DNA of 64,000 bases, taken from positions 34,879,396 through 34,943,395 of the forward strand of contig NC_083603.1 in NCBI RefSeq assembly GCF_029168945.1. Direction: 5' to 3'. Below the pieces are notes generated by a model. That model ran no database searches. It had not been told where the DNA came from and saw only the letters and a program-made list of their open reading frames with translations. This DNA is from Cannabis sativa (Eukaryota; Streptophyta; Magnoliopsida; Rosales; Cannabaceae). Of the stretch, positions 1 to 10,992 are shown one piece after another. Both the position numbers and the translations under genes were made by a program. Within the stretch, counting starts at the first letter, position 1; every line of letters begins with the position of its first letter.

Positions 1-784
1 CACTGTACAGGGATTAAATTACCGTAACACCCTACAATGTATTTTATCCTTAAAACACTTAACCCTGTATAAATGATATTTCACCTAAGTGAAATGAGAT
101 CTCCACCATTTGTCTTCGTTTGGTTAAGCTCGAAGGAAATCATCCTTCACTTCTATTTGCCAAATAGAAGCTATAGATTCCATATTTATGTTAGCGCTCC
201 CACTCAATTGCATTACCGTGTTCCCAAAATGTACGTATCACCCTGATACAAAACTAGGCTTAACTAACAAATCAAAGAACACGAGTAACACTCTTGAAAT
301 TGAGCCTAACCATATAAGGATTTCGATCATGTGATCTAGGATCAACAGTTGATATTGAATTGAATAGATATTACGGTAAGTTTTAACATATCTAATCAAA
401 GTTCAATATCGGTCCCTTCCGATGTATACTCCATACATCCGATACTGGTAAACTTTGCCAATGTCCTGGAAAGGACATAACACTTTTCCAAGGTGTAAGA
501 ATACCTATTGCTGATTATACCATGTCAGTCTAAATCCAGTGTTCTGACAAATCAGGGAATCAACTTTTGAACATACAATAAAGATTATATTCCACTGTGC
601 TGACAACACTATAATCTTTAACCAACTCATATGTTCTGGACTTAAAAAGAATTCATACATTATATACATATAATCATGAAATGAATCATGTGAACCATGC
701 AACATAAAATGTTATTTCTGATCTTTATTAATAAGTAAATCTGATTATATGAAATGAGTTTTATTTAGGGCGTAAAACCCAACA
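1..784 (-). mobile_element. Ty1/copia LTR, partial (cut by window start)
   Basis: This stretch is the reverse complement of the first ~780 bases of the copia LTRs seen complete at 3043-4936 and 58096-59983. It ends at 784 with the reverse complement of the LTR start TGTTGGGTTTTA. No polypurine tract follows it on the right, so it is either the 5' LTR of a minus-strand element whose body lies left of the window or a solo LTR. The next five bases are caaac, a candidate TSD whose partner is outside the window. It separates the CACTA part at 785-2708 from whatever lies left. Confidence 0.85.
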
Positions 785-936
785 CAAACTACTGTTATAT
801 ATGTGTTATTTGTCGTTATACAGCCATGTTCAAAATTTTTGGGGTCATTCAATTACAACCGTTATGCTGCTGAAATTTCGGTAGAATTTGGATAAAATTT
901 GATATATATATATATATTATGTTCTGTTTTGTTTAG

Positions 937-2168
937 GGTCCACTCGCTCAACCGCCCTCAACACGTGATGCGTCAAAGGGGAAAGCTCCGATGCTTTCTC
1001 CACAAGGTCGTGGTGCACGGGAAGATGACTTGTTCACGGAAGAGAAGATGGCGTTGATCCCTAATTCGCTAAAATGGATGATTCATGAATTCTTGAGGCT
1101 CAAAGATAAACGTGATATAATCACAATTCTTGTCCCTCGAGGATTCATTGCACCGCGTACCCAGATCACGTTATCTGGAGAGGATTTGCAGCAGGTTGCT
1201 ACGTGTGACTACATCGGCAACCAGGGAATGTTGTTTGGAATGATGTATACTCTTCTTTAATCTAATTAACCTTATATCAAATTATAGTTAAATTATTATA
1301 AGACACTAACAATTTTTTTGGCAGGCACATATGGGAGAGCATCAACGGTCTGAGAAAAATTTTCAAGTTTTACGACCCAGAGCTTCTCATAGTGCATGGG
1401 ATCAACGATGAAGAAAAGAGTCAGTCTTTTGACGATGCGGCAAGACGATTGGCTAATTGGTTATCATTAATGAACAACAACCACCAAATGTTCTTTATTC
1501 CTTGGAATATCGGGTAAACTTTATTAAATTCTTTAGTGCTAATTGTTCATATCTATATTATGTCTTCAAATTATTTTTATACTATCTTACTTATATTCTA
1601 ATATAATTTTCTAGGATGCATTGGACGCTAGTGGTGGTTACGCCAAGGAAAATTATCCATTTAAACCCTATAAGTGGCCGCCCAATTTCCGAAGTAATAG
1701 AACAAATGATCGGAAGGTAATAATTTAATGACTTCTTATGTAACGAATTTAAATTAACTAACGAATTGAAATGCTAATATAATTTTCCCAAACAGGGCAT
1801 TCATGTATATAGGGAACGCACATGAGTATCTTGGCCCGTGGCAAGGAATTAACCAAGCAAACTGTCCAAGACAACCTAAAAGCCAAGAATGCGGTTTTTA
1901 TGTTTTGAAATATATCACTGATATCGTCGCACGTGCCAACCCCAGCCGTTACATGCAAGATCAAAAAGCTGTAAGTTTTAATTATTGATTATAGTATATA
2001 AATTCTATAATAACAAATATATAATATACATATACATAAACTAATATAAATTTTTAATTTTTTTAACAGTTTGGGGGTAAGAAGCAATACGATCCAAAAA
2101 CAGAATTGTTACCACTACAGCGAAAGTGGATCGAACAATTGATGGCGGTGATTCACGGTGACGATTGA
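937..2168 (+). CDS. ULP1-like cysteine protease (C48 family), C-terminal part, five exons
   Basis: Proposed exons are 937-1244, 1325-1513, 1615-1716, 1796-1970 and 2070-2168, with a TGA stop at 2166-2168. All introns are GT..AG, phases match and the joined frame is open, including upstream of the first ATG (991), so the 5' part is missing. The C48 signature is visible: a His-Trp at 1619-1624 (MHWTLVVV), and SQECGFYVLKYI in exon 4 with the Gln and nucleophile Cys. The residue where the catalytic Asp is expected appears as Asn in IIHLNPISG (codon 1664-1666). Such proteases are presumed to be SUMO-protease-like proteins carried by CACTA or Mutator-like transposons; their role in transposition is unknown. 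Exon limits are read by eye and have no transcript support. It could be functional coding sequence or a recent relic. Confidence 0.8.
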
Positions 2169-2473
2169 GGTTGAAAGGTCGAAGAATATTTCTTCATTAT
2201 GTAATTTTTATAGATTAACTTGTAGTTAGATTTATTAACATATTAATATTTTTAACTAATTTTACATTAGTGTTTGTGTAATATTAATTACTTTTATGAA
2301 ATTAAATTATGTATTTTACCCAAATTTAAATAATATTTAATTTACATTTTAAAAAATAAATATGTAATTTAAATTAAATAAAATAATATATAAATTAATA
2401 ATTATATAATTAAAATGTAATTAAAATTATATAATTAAATTAAAAAAAAATGAAAAAAACTGAAATTTGCGTA

Positions 2474-2665
2474 CCTATGGGGTCGGTTGCTACGCCACAT
2501 ATGGCGTCAGTTATTGGCTAGGAACCGACGCCATAGGTACCCCTATGGCGTCGGTTTCCAGCTAATAACCGACGCCATAGGGGTACATATGGCGTCGGTT
2601 CATATAAACCCTTTAGCGTCGCTCTGATCAGCGTCGGTAGCGAATTTCGCGAAAACCGACGCTGA
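2474..2665. repeat. CACTA subterminal repeats, palindromic
   Basis: The motif tatggcgtcggtt and its complement aaccgacgccata recur at least six times in about 190 bp, alternating in orientation. Together they form near-perfect palindromes, for example around 2523-2556 and 2566-2600. Subterminal repeats of this kind bind the element's own transposase in En/Spm elements. The GC-rich block stands out from the AT-rich sequence on both sides. Confidence 0.85.
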
Positions 2666-2694
2666 AAGGGCTTAAAAACTGCATCTAAAGGGGG

Positions 2695-2708
2695 TTTTTG
2701 TAGTAGTG
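2695..2708. repeat. CACTA right terminal inverted repeat
   Basis: tttttgtagtagtg marks the element's right end. CACTA elements make a 3-bp TSD; gta follows, but the left end is not visible for comparison. Confidence 0.8.
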
Positions 2709-3042
2709 GTAAATTCTATGCCATGCTAAATATATTGTAATAAAGAATTATGAGCTCAAGGCATAATTAAGTTAGACTCGGTAAATTATGTGTAAGGCAT
2801 AATTGAGTTTGATAATGATGCGGTCTAGGGTTATTACCCTAGAATTTATATGAAGGTGAGAAAGCGATGATGTACAATAATATTGCTAATGAAGTGAAAG
2901 CATGAATCACGGTTATTAATCTTTATAAGTGTTATTTTGAGCATGCAATAATATGTTATATGAGTGATTATTTGGTATGCAAGTTAGGGTTATTACCCTA
3001 AGATTTTATATGTTATAATGTATATTGAATGTATGTATATAT

Positions 3043-4936
3043 TGTTGGGTTTTATGACCTAAATAAAACTCATTTCAATATAATCAGATTTACTTATTAA
3101 TATAGATCAGAAATAACATTTAATGTTGCATGGTTCACATGATTTATTTCATGATTATATGTACATAATGTATAAATTCATCTGAAACCCTTTTCACATA
3201 CTTGATCCTGTTTATTGTGCCGTCAACATATTGGAAAGTAAACATGACTATGTGAATAAAGTTTCCTAGATTTATAAGACATAGGGTTTTACTGATATGA
3301 TAATCTACTAAAAAGTTTACTTGCATTTGGAGAAGTGCTTTGTTCTTTCCAGAGCATTGGTTAAAGTAAAGCTCAGGTTGGATGCATGGAGTATGCATCG
3401 GAAGGGACCGATATTGAACTTTGACTTAAATTTATTAAACTTACCGTAATATCTATTCAAGTCAATATCGCCTAGTTGATCCTAGATCAAATGATCTTAA
3501 TCCTGTTATGATTAGGCTCGATCTCGAGAGGCTATTCGTGTTCTTTGATTTGTTAGTTAAGCCTACTTTTAGGTCAGGGTGATACGTACATTTTGGCAAC
3601 ACGGTAGTGCAATTGAGTGGGAGCGCTAACATAAACATGGAATCTATAGCTTCTATCTGGAGAATAGTAAGTAAAGGATGATCTCCTTCGAGCTTGATCA
3701 AACGAAAATAAATGGTGGAGATCTCATTTAACATAAGCTGAAATATCATTTATACGGGGTCAAGTGTTTTAAGGATTAAATACAATGTAGGGTGTAACGG
3801 TAATCTAGTCCCTTTACAGTGTTGATCATTCATATAGAGGATCATTGATCAAATTAAGATTATAACAATAGATAACTAATGATGTGTCTATATGGTGGAA
3901 CATATATAGCATTCTATATACTGAGAGTGCAATTCTAAGTTCTATGCGTGGATTCGACGAAGAATTAATAAGTTAGTGAATTTTAGTAATAAATTCTTGA
4001 TCTACTTATTGGAAGCTCGGTTATATAGACCCATGGTCCCCACACTAGTGGAGATAATATTTCTTGTAAGACTCATATAGTTGGTTTTGATTAATCAATT
4101 ATAATTCTCAAATTAGACTATGTCTATTTGTGAATTTTTCACTAAGTAAGGGTGAAATTGTAAAGAAAGAGTTTTAGGGGCATATTTGTTAATTATGATA
4201 CTTTGTATGGTTCAATTAATAAATATGATAAATGACAATATTATTTAATAATTATTTATAGTTATTAAATAGTTAGAATTGACATTTAAATGGTTGAATT
4301 AGAAAATTCACATTTTTGAGAAAATCAGATGCAGAAAAGATAAAACTGCAAAATTGCAAAAAGTGAGGCCCAAATCCACTATGCATGGTCGACCACTTTT
4401 ATAGGGAATTTAAACTGATGTTTTCATTATTTTAATGCGAAATAATTCAAACCTAACCCTAGTGGAATGCTATAAATAGATAGTGAAGGCTTCAGGAAAT
4501 TTACACTAAATTGCACACTTCTGATTCAGAAAAAACTGAGCCTCTCTCTCTCCCTATCTTTGGCCGAACCCACTCTCTCTCCCTCTTCTTCATTAAATTT
4601 TGAAATTGTTAGTGTATGAGTAGTGCCCACACACAGCAAGTGATACCTCAATCATAGTGAGGAAGATTGTGAAGAAAGACTTTCAGCAAGAAAGAGTTTA
4701 AGCACTAAAGATTCAGAGAAAGAGATCCAGGTTTAGATATTGATAATGCTCTGCTACAGAAAGGAATCAAGGGCTAGATATCTGAGCGGAAGGAGTCATT
4801 ATATTCCGCTCCACCCAATGTAAGGTTTCTCAAACTTTATATGTGTTTATTTCATCGTTTTAGAAAGTTCATATTTAGGGTGTTAATCAACATACTTGTG
4901 AGTAGATCTAAGATCCTGGTAAAATAATTTCCAACA
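3043..4936 (+). mobile_element. Solo Ty1/copia LTR (1,894 bp)
   Basis: Starts TGTTGGGTTTTATGACC and ends ATAATTTCCAACA, flanked by the 5-bp duplication tatat at 3038-3042 and 4937-4941. It is closely similar over its whole length to the 5' LTR at 58096-59983 and more distantly to those of copia A. There is no internal region, primer site or second LTR between the duplications, so it is the product of LTR-LTR recombination. Confidence 0.93.
4470..4479 (+). promoter_or_regulatory. TATA box of the solo LTR
   Basis: ctataaatag is followed about 70-90 bases later by a CT-rich stretch (4543-4580), the same arrangement as in every complete LTR of this family here. It probably marks the U3/R border. 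Confidence 0.6.
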
Positions 4937-5128
4937 TATATATCAAGAGTTATGTGTATAAGACATAACCTGGTTAGACCCTGTATATATCATCAAGGAT
5001 AAACCACTAAAAGAACGTAATGTATGAATATGTATATATGAACAGGGTTATGCGAGCAAAGCATAATCAAGTTAGACTCGGTAACTATAACCGACATAAA
5101 CACTAGTAAGGCCTTACTATAAATGGAC

Positions 5129-5290
5129 GTGTGAGCCTAACACGTGGGTCTATGCTACATAGACATAAATAGAGTGTGAGCGTAACACGTGGGTCTATGC
5201 TATATAGACATAAATAGATGTGTGAGCGTAACACGTGGGTCTATGCCACATAGACATATATAGGTGTGTGAGTGTAACACGCAGGTCTAT
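5129..5290. repeat. Tandem repeat, ~45-bp unit, about 3.5 copies
   Basis: Units start with gtgtgagc at 5129, 5174, 5220 and 5266 and share the core taacacgtgggtctatg...catagacata. They differ by a few substitutions. They lie inside the putative gypsy LTR remnant, in a position like the arrays in the other gypsy LTRs of this window. Confidence 0.85.
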
Positions 5291-5759
5291 ATTGAATATA
5301 CAAATAGTGCAATAGCACCATTAATTATGTGTTATATATTTATTGTTGACATGGTTATTTATACTGTCTTGCTTGGCTTGGCTCACGGGTGCTCTACTAT
5401 GCAGGAAAGGGTAAATCAGTCTGTGATGCCATGAGTGCGAGACCTTGGCCATGCTTGTACATGTTTGGGCCACACTAGACCAAGTAGGTTGGGGTCTACC
5501 GGTGATGTATTTTGTAACTCCAATTTTGCTGCTTAGGCCGGCTCGTAAAATGAACTTGTAATATTTTTATGACAGTATTTACGAGATCCCAAAACATGTA
5601 TCTTTTGGTTGTAAAGTTTAAAGTTGTTACAAGTTTAATTTTCATTTTGTTTCAAATAAAGTTTAAATTTCCGGCGCTTATCTTTCTAGTAATCCCTATT
5701 TAAGGGATTAGGGTTTCGTAATCCGTTGGTGTAGCTTGTCTAATTTTTAGGGCGTTACA

Positions 5760-6392
5760 AAATCTATTTTCACAAATTCCATATGTGATGTCAGGGCTAA
5801 GAATATAACATTTAAACTTTTTTTCGTCGTTTCTTTCTCTAGAACCATCTAGTAATTGCCAAGTAACACAAAAACGATTTGAACATAAAGAAAAATGAAA
5901 GGCGAAAACAATGAAGATTTGACATTAAAACACTAAAGACGATTGACTTTAGGCAAAGTAATACAAAACAAGATCTTCCCATCCTACATAGTCATATACA
6001 TATAAACAAAAAAAAAATTGAAGACAGACCATCCTAATATAAAATTTAATAAAATAAGTTGGTAAGATATCTAAGAAGATCTGAAAGATGTAAACAAAAA
6101 GTTTTTCAAAACTTTTGTGTTACTAGACAGTAGAAAATATTATACAATACATAATTAGAACCACATATGAACAATTTGCCTCCTTATTTTGTTTGATTTA
6201 CAATCAATGGAAAAGAATAAAGTGACCAACTACAAATTAAAAAAACATTTTGAAGGTAACAATTTTATTAAAGAGTGATTGAGAATACAGAAAAAGTGGA
6301 TTTGAGTAGGGAAGACAAATTAATTAAAATAATCTACACAGTTCTTCAACTTCAGGAAAGGAGCCATATTTTGATTACCTAGATCATGTATC
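5760..6392. other. AT-rich sequence, no feature recognised
   Basis: Between the LTR-like end at 5759 and the solo LTR at 6393 I see no long frame, terminal repeat or known motif. It continues after the solo LTR at 8288. Confidence 0.5.
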
Positions 6393-8282
6393 TGATGGAA
6401 TTTATTTTATCAGGATCTTAGATCTACTCACAAATATGTTGTTTAACACACTAAATATGAACTTTCTAAAACGATAATTAAATACATATAAAGTTAAGAA
6501 AACCTTACATTGGGGGCAGCGGAATAATGTCTCCTTCCACTCATATCTCTAACCATTGTATCCTTTCTGTCGCAGAGTATTATCAAGATCTGAGCCCGAA
6601 TGTCCTTCTCTTTGTGTGTGATCCTTCACAGTCTTCCAATCTATGATTGAGGTACCACTTGCTGTGTGTGGGCACTACTCTATCACTAAGGCTCGAAATT
6701 GTGAAGAGGAAAAGAGAGAGAGGTAGGGTCGGCTACAGAGAGAGAAAGTGGAAGGCTCAGTTTTTCTGAAAAAAAAAAGCAATCTGAAGAAAACTTGTTG
6801 AAAACTTATTTTTGACTGAGCCATCACTTTCTATTTATAGGCAACTACTAGGTTTAGGTTAGTAATTATTTGGCATAAAAATAATGAAAATATTAATTGG
6901 AAAACCTCACCCAAGTGGTCGGCCATAGGTGTTAATGGACCTTACATGGATTTTGCAGTTTTCACAATTTTTTATTTCTATCTTTTCAAAAACGCCAATT
7001 TTCCAATTCTAACAATTTAAATGTCAAAACTAATTATTTAATAACTAAAATATATTATTAAATAATATTATCATTTAATATAATTATTAATCAGACATAT
7101 AGAGTCTCTTAATTAATAAATAAACCTAGAATCTCTTTTCTTTACAATTTCACCCTTGCTTAGTGAAAATTCATAAATTAGACATAGTCTAACTTTAGAA
7201 TTTTAATTGATTAATGATAAATCATTTATTGAGTCTTACAAGCAGTATGGTCTCAGCTAGAATGGGGACCATGGATCTATATGCTGAGCTTCCAATAAGT
7301 GAACCAAAGTTACTAAGTAAATCCCTACTTATTAATTCCTTGTTGAATCCACTCTTAGAACTTAGAATTGCACTCTCAGACTTATATAGAGCATTCTATA
7401 TGTTTCACGATATAGATATGCTATCTCATTTAGCCATTGTTATAATCTTAATGTGATCAAAGATCCTTTATATAGATTATTTACATCAAGATGGGATAAG
7501 TTTACCGTTTTCACCCCTCAACGTATTTGGCCCTTAAAACACTTAGCTACCTGTAAATGATGTTTTAGTGATCTAAGAAATAGTCACTGAAACAAGAGCT
7601 CATCCATTTACTTCTATTTAGCTAAGCTCGAAGGGAATCATCACTTGACTTCTATACACCAGTAGAAGCTATAGATTCCATATTTATGTTCAGCGCTCCC
7701 ACTTAATCATACTATCATGTTCCCAAAATATATGTATCAACCTGACCCAAAAGTAGGCTTAACTAAAAAATCAAAGAACATGAATAACACTCCTGAGTCG
7801 AGCCTAGGCATATCAGGATTTAGATGTTTTTTAATCTAAGATCAACTACTGATATTGACTTGAAAAGATACAACGGTAAGTTTATAATATCTTAACTAAG
7901 TTCAATATCGGTCCAGTCCAATGTATACTCCATCCATTCGAAACCAGTATACTTTACCAATGTCCTGGAAAGAACATAACACTTACTCCAAGTGTAAGTA
8001 CACATCATCGCTGATTATTATATCAGTGTAAATCCAAAACACTAATGAAACAGGGACTTAGTCTTTTGAATTATATAATCACAATCACATTCCACTATGT
8101 TAACAATACTGTAATTGTGAATAAATATATGTTCTGGACTTAACAGATTTTGTGTATTATATATATTAAACATATTAAACCATAAGCAGGTAAAATTCAT
8201 GCAAACATAAATCACTTCAAATTTCTTATATTGATAACTAATCAGATTGTAAAGGGTTTTATTTAGGACACAAAACTCAACA
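6393..8282 (-). mobile_element. Solo Ty1/copia LTR (1,890 bp), minus strand
   Basis: The 5-bp duplication gtatc stands at 6388-6392 and 8283-8287. On the minus strand the LTR begins TGTTGAGTTTTGTGTCC and ends ATTCCATCA. It is alignable throughout with the LTRs of the gag-only element (14296-16243), including a TATA box read as ctatttatag at 6831-6840 and a region rich in gagaga (6711-6745). The only frame of note inside (7214-7456) is LTR sequence, not a gene. Confidence 0.92.
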
Positions 8283-9040
8283 GTATCATCTTATTCTTAA
8301 TAAGCATAATGCTTTTTTTCATCAAAATAAAGAGATAATTTTATAGATCTACAGTAACTAATAATATACATCTATGTAAAAATATATATAAGAAAACACC
8401 TTTAACTATATCATATCACAAGTTATTGTGCACAACAAGTATATGCACAATGCAACAACGACCAACCTAATCAAAGTATATAAATTTTTTTATAAATAAT
8501 TCTATTTCAAGACTCTAATTAGTCAATGCAATAAATAAACAAATCATCTTTTAAAACTAAATAAAATCATAGCCAAATATCCTACCTAAATCAAATTTTT
8601 ATCCAAATTCTATATTTAATCAAATAGAGACTGAATCGAGCCTTCAAATCAGCCAAAATCAAACAATAGAGTGAGAAAGAGAGTGAGATGTGTGAGAGAG
8701 GGAGAGAGGTGTTATAGAATTAATAAGGCATTTGATGCAGAAAAAAAACCATGAAACTGTTTTTCAATATGAGTTTTCCCATCACTAGGCAAAAAACATG
8801 TATATTATCAAAAGCTACATAAACCAATTAATATAACACAATAAACTTTAGATAAATGCCATCAGAGATAAATACAGAAAGCAACACCACCGAAAGCAAA
8901 TAAAGATCATCATCATAATCAACACAACCAACACTACTACTACAACTAACACAACAGAACATAAATGAGACTATACCAACAGAACAGAAAAGCACACAAG
9001 AGAATTCAAAGCTCAAGCAAGGAATCAAGTCTCTTTGAGC
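8283..9040. other. Non-coding AT-rich flank
   Basis: Contains a GA-rich tract (8670-8710) and short CAA/CTA-rich stretches (8915-8960). No supported gene is present. The left copy of the MITE target duplication, ctttgagc, is at 9033-9040. Confidence 0.5.
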
Positions 9041-9568
9041 TAGGGGTTTACAAAAATTTTGTAAACCGCCCAACCCGAATAACCCGCCCAAACCAAACTG
9101 ACAAAACCGATAAAAAATACAAACCGACATAACTCGATAAAATTCTAAACCGCCCAATAAGTTAATTGGATGGGTTGAAAATTGACCCAAACCGCCCAAT
9201 TAAACCGTCCAACCCGATTTAACCCCATTTTTACTTTTTATTTTATTATATATATATATAATATATATTAAAAAAAAAAAGTCCCAAATCCTAAAATTCT
9301 TTCTCAACCTCTCAATAAAATTCTTCCTCACATATATTGTGTATTTATGTGGTTAATTTTTATTTTAGTTGAAACTACAAAAAAAAAAAAAACCTCTTAT
9401 TTCGGTTTGGGTGGGTTAACCCGACCAAACTGCCCAAACCGTCGGTCGGGTTAAGATTTTATTTTTTTTAATTGGGTAGGTTGTATGCAGAATTTTACAA
9501 ACCGATCTTTACGTTGGGTTAGAAAATATGTAGTATAAACCGACTAAACCGACTGATGTACAGCCCTA
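9041..9568. mobile_element. hAT-type MITE (528 bp)
   Basis: The element is bounded by the 8-bp duplication ctttgagc (9033-9040 and 9569-9576), the length typical of hAT insertions. It starts taggggtttacaaa and ends tgtacagcccta, giving short imperfect terminal inverted repeats. The subterminal parts carry many copies of accgcccaa, aaccgac and their complements (gggcggttt-like words). No transposase frame is present, so it is non-autonomous. An AT microsatellite lies inside at 9240-9270. Confidence 0.88.
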
Positions 9569-9576
9569 CTTTGAGC

Positions 9577-10073
9577 TACCATCAGGTTTGTTATGATCTT
9601 TAATTGAACAGAAAAGCCAATTGGGCAATCAAACATAAAGGAAACATATTATAATGAATTAAAACAAGTCTAGTTTGAACCCCAACTGCCGCCGCGCGAC
9701 AGCACAACCACCGCTGGTAACGTCTAAGACTCTAGTGTTTGATTCCACAAGCACCTCCTCAATGCCAACGCTACCTACTGAAAACCTCCAATCCGTTCCC
9801 AAAACCTTCGTCTCCAATTAACTCACATACAACCAGAAAATGAAAGAGAGAGAGAGAGATACTGGTGCAACAACAGTGAAAAGGAAGGGAATAGCTGAAG
9901 AGGAATGACACGACAAGGGCTTTACCAAGCTACATTTTGGAGAGATGTTAATTTTCCAGGTAAATAAAACACGGGTTTTTAAGAGATGTTAATTTTCCCA
10001 TTGTGTAAAGGTAAGGGTAGCCCACAGTAAAATGAAAACTCCATTCCAAAAAATTAAAAATGCATACCAAACA
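9577..10073. other. Flank with a possible relict exon
   Basis: No confident gene. On the minus strand 9817-9659 is open for 53 codons with balanced base composition and ends in TAA, which could be a last-exon relict. A GA microsatellite lies at 9845-9861. The 16-mer agatgttaattttcc plus one base occurs twice (9943 and 9984). aaaca at 10069-10073 is the left target duplication of the large element that follows. Confidence 0.4.
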
Positions 10074-10503
10074 TGTGACAGTCAGTATTCCCGTGATCCG
10101 TAAGGGGAAATACCGGGTAAGCTGTGCAATCCCACATCGCCTGGGGAAGGTCAAGTGGGATGATTCTGAGGCTGTGTGGGTATGGGACTACAAAGTTGAA
10201 GAGAGCTTAAATGGATTGATTGGTACTACCTATATCAACAAGGTGCATCTTGTTTTTCGGTAGCCCATCTCGAAAGAACTCCACAGTTAAGCGTGCTTGA
10301 CATGGGGCAATTTCAGGATGGGTGACCTCCTGGGAAGTTTTCCCAGGAAGCGTGCGAGTGAGGACAAAGCACGCTGGAAACACTCATGTTGGTCTGTAGG
10401 GTCAGTCATCAGTCCATAAAGCAGCCAGAGTGGCGTACTCGTGTATAAGAGCCATTAGTCCGTGGGTGTAAGGGCCCAATGGAGGCTTGAAGCGAGGACG
10501 CTA
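10074..10503 (+). repeat. 5' LTR of the chimera, Cassandra-type
   Basis: Begins tgtgacagtcagtattccc and contains cccacatcgcc and a 5S rRNA domain, all typical of Cassandra LTRs. It ends at gaggacgcta, directly before the primer site. The interrupted 3' copy ends gacgttaca, so the 5' copy seems to lack two bases at its very end. The frames 10060-10263 and 10462-10671 inside and just after it are not genes. Confidence 0.85.
10264..10345 (+). promoter_or_regulatory. 5S rRNA-derived internal pol III promoter inside the LTR
   Basis: The A-box agttaagcgtgcttg (10285-10299) and the intermediate element plus C-box ggatgggtgacctcctggga (10316-10335, continuing agt) are identical or nearly so to plant 5S rRNA genes, with a 5S-like spacing. 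The flanks diverge and the start and end of a true 5S gene are absent. It is therefore a co-opted 5S promoter and not an rRNA gene. It should recruit TFIIIA/TFIIIC and pol III; activity is inferred. Confidence 0.88.
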
Positions 10504-10506
10504 ATT

Positions 10507-10519
10507 TGGTATCAGAGCC
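10507..10519 (+). other. Primer binding site, initiator Met-tRNA type
   Basis: tggtatcagagcc follows the LTR end after three bases (att). The sequence after it (gccaggttgtcttccg) is the gypsy leader, identical in wording to that of the intact gypsy near 49540, not Cassandra. The LTR/gypsy switch therefore lies at or just before this site. Confidence 0.85.
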
Positions 10520-10785
10520 GCCAGGTTGTCTTCCGAAGATCGTCACGACATGTACAGTCATCATCAGCAGTTAGCTCGTTCCACGATTCAGTAAGCCTTT
10601 ATTGCTTTAGTAGTGTATTTATTTATTTTATGAATAAGAAAAGCCTAATAGGAAGCATGTTAGTAGCCTGATAGTAGAATAGGCGCACGTTTCTTTTTTA
10701 ATTTCCAAATTAAGCGGCATTAGTAAGCTCTCCTTGAATACGACCTGATATGCCAACTCTTGGTTTCGCAGGCGGTTCCGACTAG

Positions 10786-10839
10786 ATGGACGCCAGGCGG
10801 ACTACCAGGAGCCAGGGCAATTCAGTGGGGTCGAATTAA
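10786..10839 (+). other. 17-codon upstream reading frame before gag
   Basis: ATG at 10786 opens a frame that ends with TAA at 10837-10839. It lies in the same frame as gag, whose first long stretch starts at 10993, and another TAG lies between. The same 17-codon frame with the same stop is present in the intact gypsy (49221-49274, minus). It may be a real uORF or the N-terminus of gag with an inherited nonsense mutation. Confidence 0.5.
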
Positions 10840-10992
10840 GGTCAGGGAGCTCAGTTTCCCCCGCTAGCTAGGGGCCGAGGTAGAGGTCCCAAAGGCAGGG
10901 CTCGTGGTCGGGGTGTTGAGAACCCGCCACAGGCTGCCCAGGCTCCCCAAGCCGATTAGGGAGCCCAGAATTGGGAGGTTAGGTTTGCTGAA

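Larger units (their letters stand above)
785..2708 (+). mobile_element. CACTA (En/Spm-type) transposon, right-hand part
   Basis: The right end at 2695-2708 reads tttttgtagtagtg, the reverse complement of a CACTA terminus (CACTACTACAAAAA). Inside it are clustered subterminal repeats (2474-2665) and a spliced ULP1-like protease gene (937-2168), an accessory gene often carried by plant CACTA elements. The transposase and left end are not in the window, since a copia LTR abuts at 784. Orientation follows the gene. Class and terminus are seen directly; interruption by the LTR rather than deletion of the left side is inferred. Confidence 0.85.
2709..5759 (+). mobile_element. Decayed gypsy-type LTR remnant, interrupted by a solo copia LTR
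   Basis: Excluding the copia LTR at 3043-4936, this non-coding stretch ends in ttagggcgttaca, like the end of the gypsy LTR at 56475. It contains a short tandem array (5129-5290) and internal repeats such as agggttattaccct (near 2830 and 2985). A motif aggcataattaagttagactcggtaa near 2760 recurs in variant form near 5060, on the other side of the copia LTR. No primer site or coding sequence is attached. The call rests on end sequence and layout only; ordinary intergenic DNA remains possible. Confidence 0.4.

Noticed and set aside
2160..2460. A 3' UTR with polyadenylation signals of a host gene
   Set aside because: It lies between the ULP1 stop and the CACTA end, so any UTR belongs to the transposon gene.
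8828..9199. 123-residue minus-strand frame
   Set aside because: Its first half lies over the hAT MITE repeats, and its composition and lack of any motif argue against a gene.
10264..10345. A functional 5S rRNA gene
   Set aside because: Only the internal promoter part matches. The 5' start and the 3' end with its terminator are missing, and the sequence sits inside paired LTRs.
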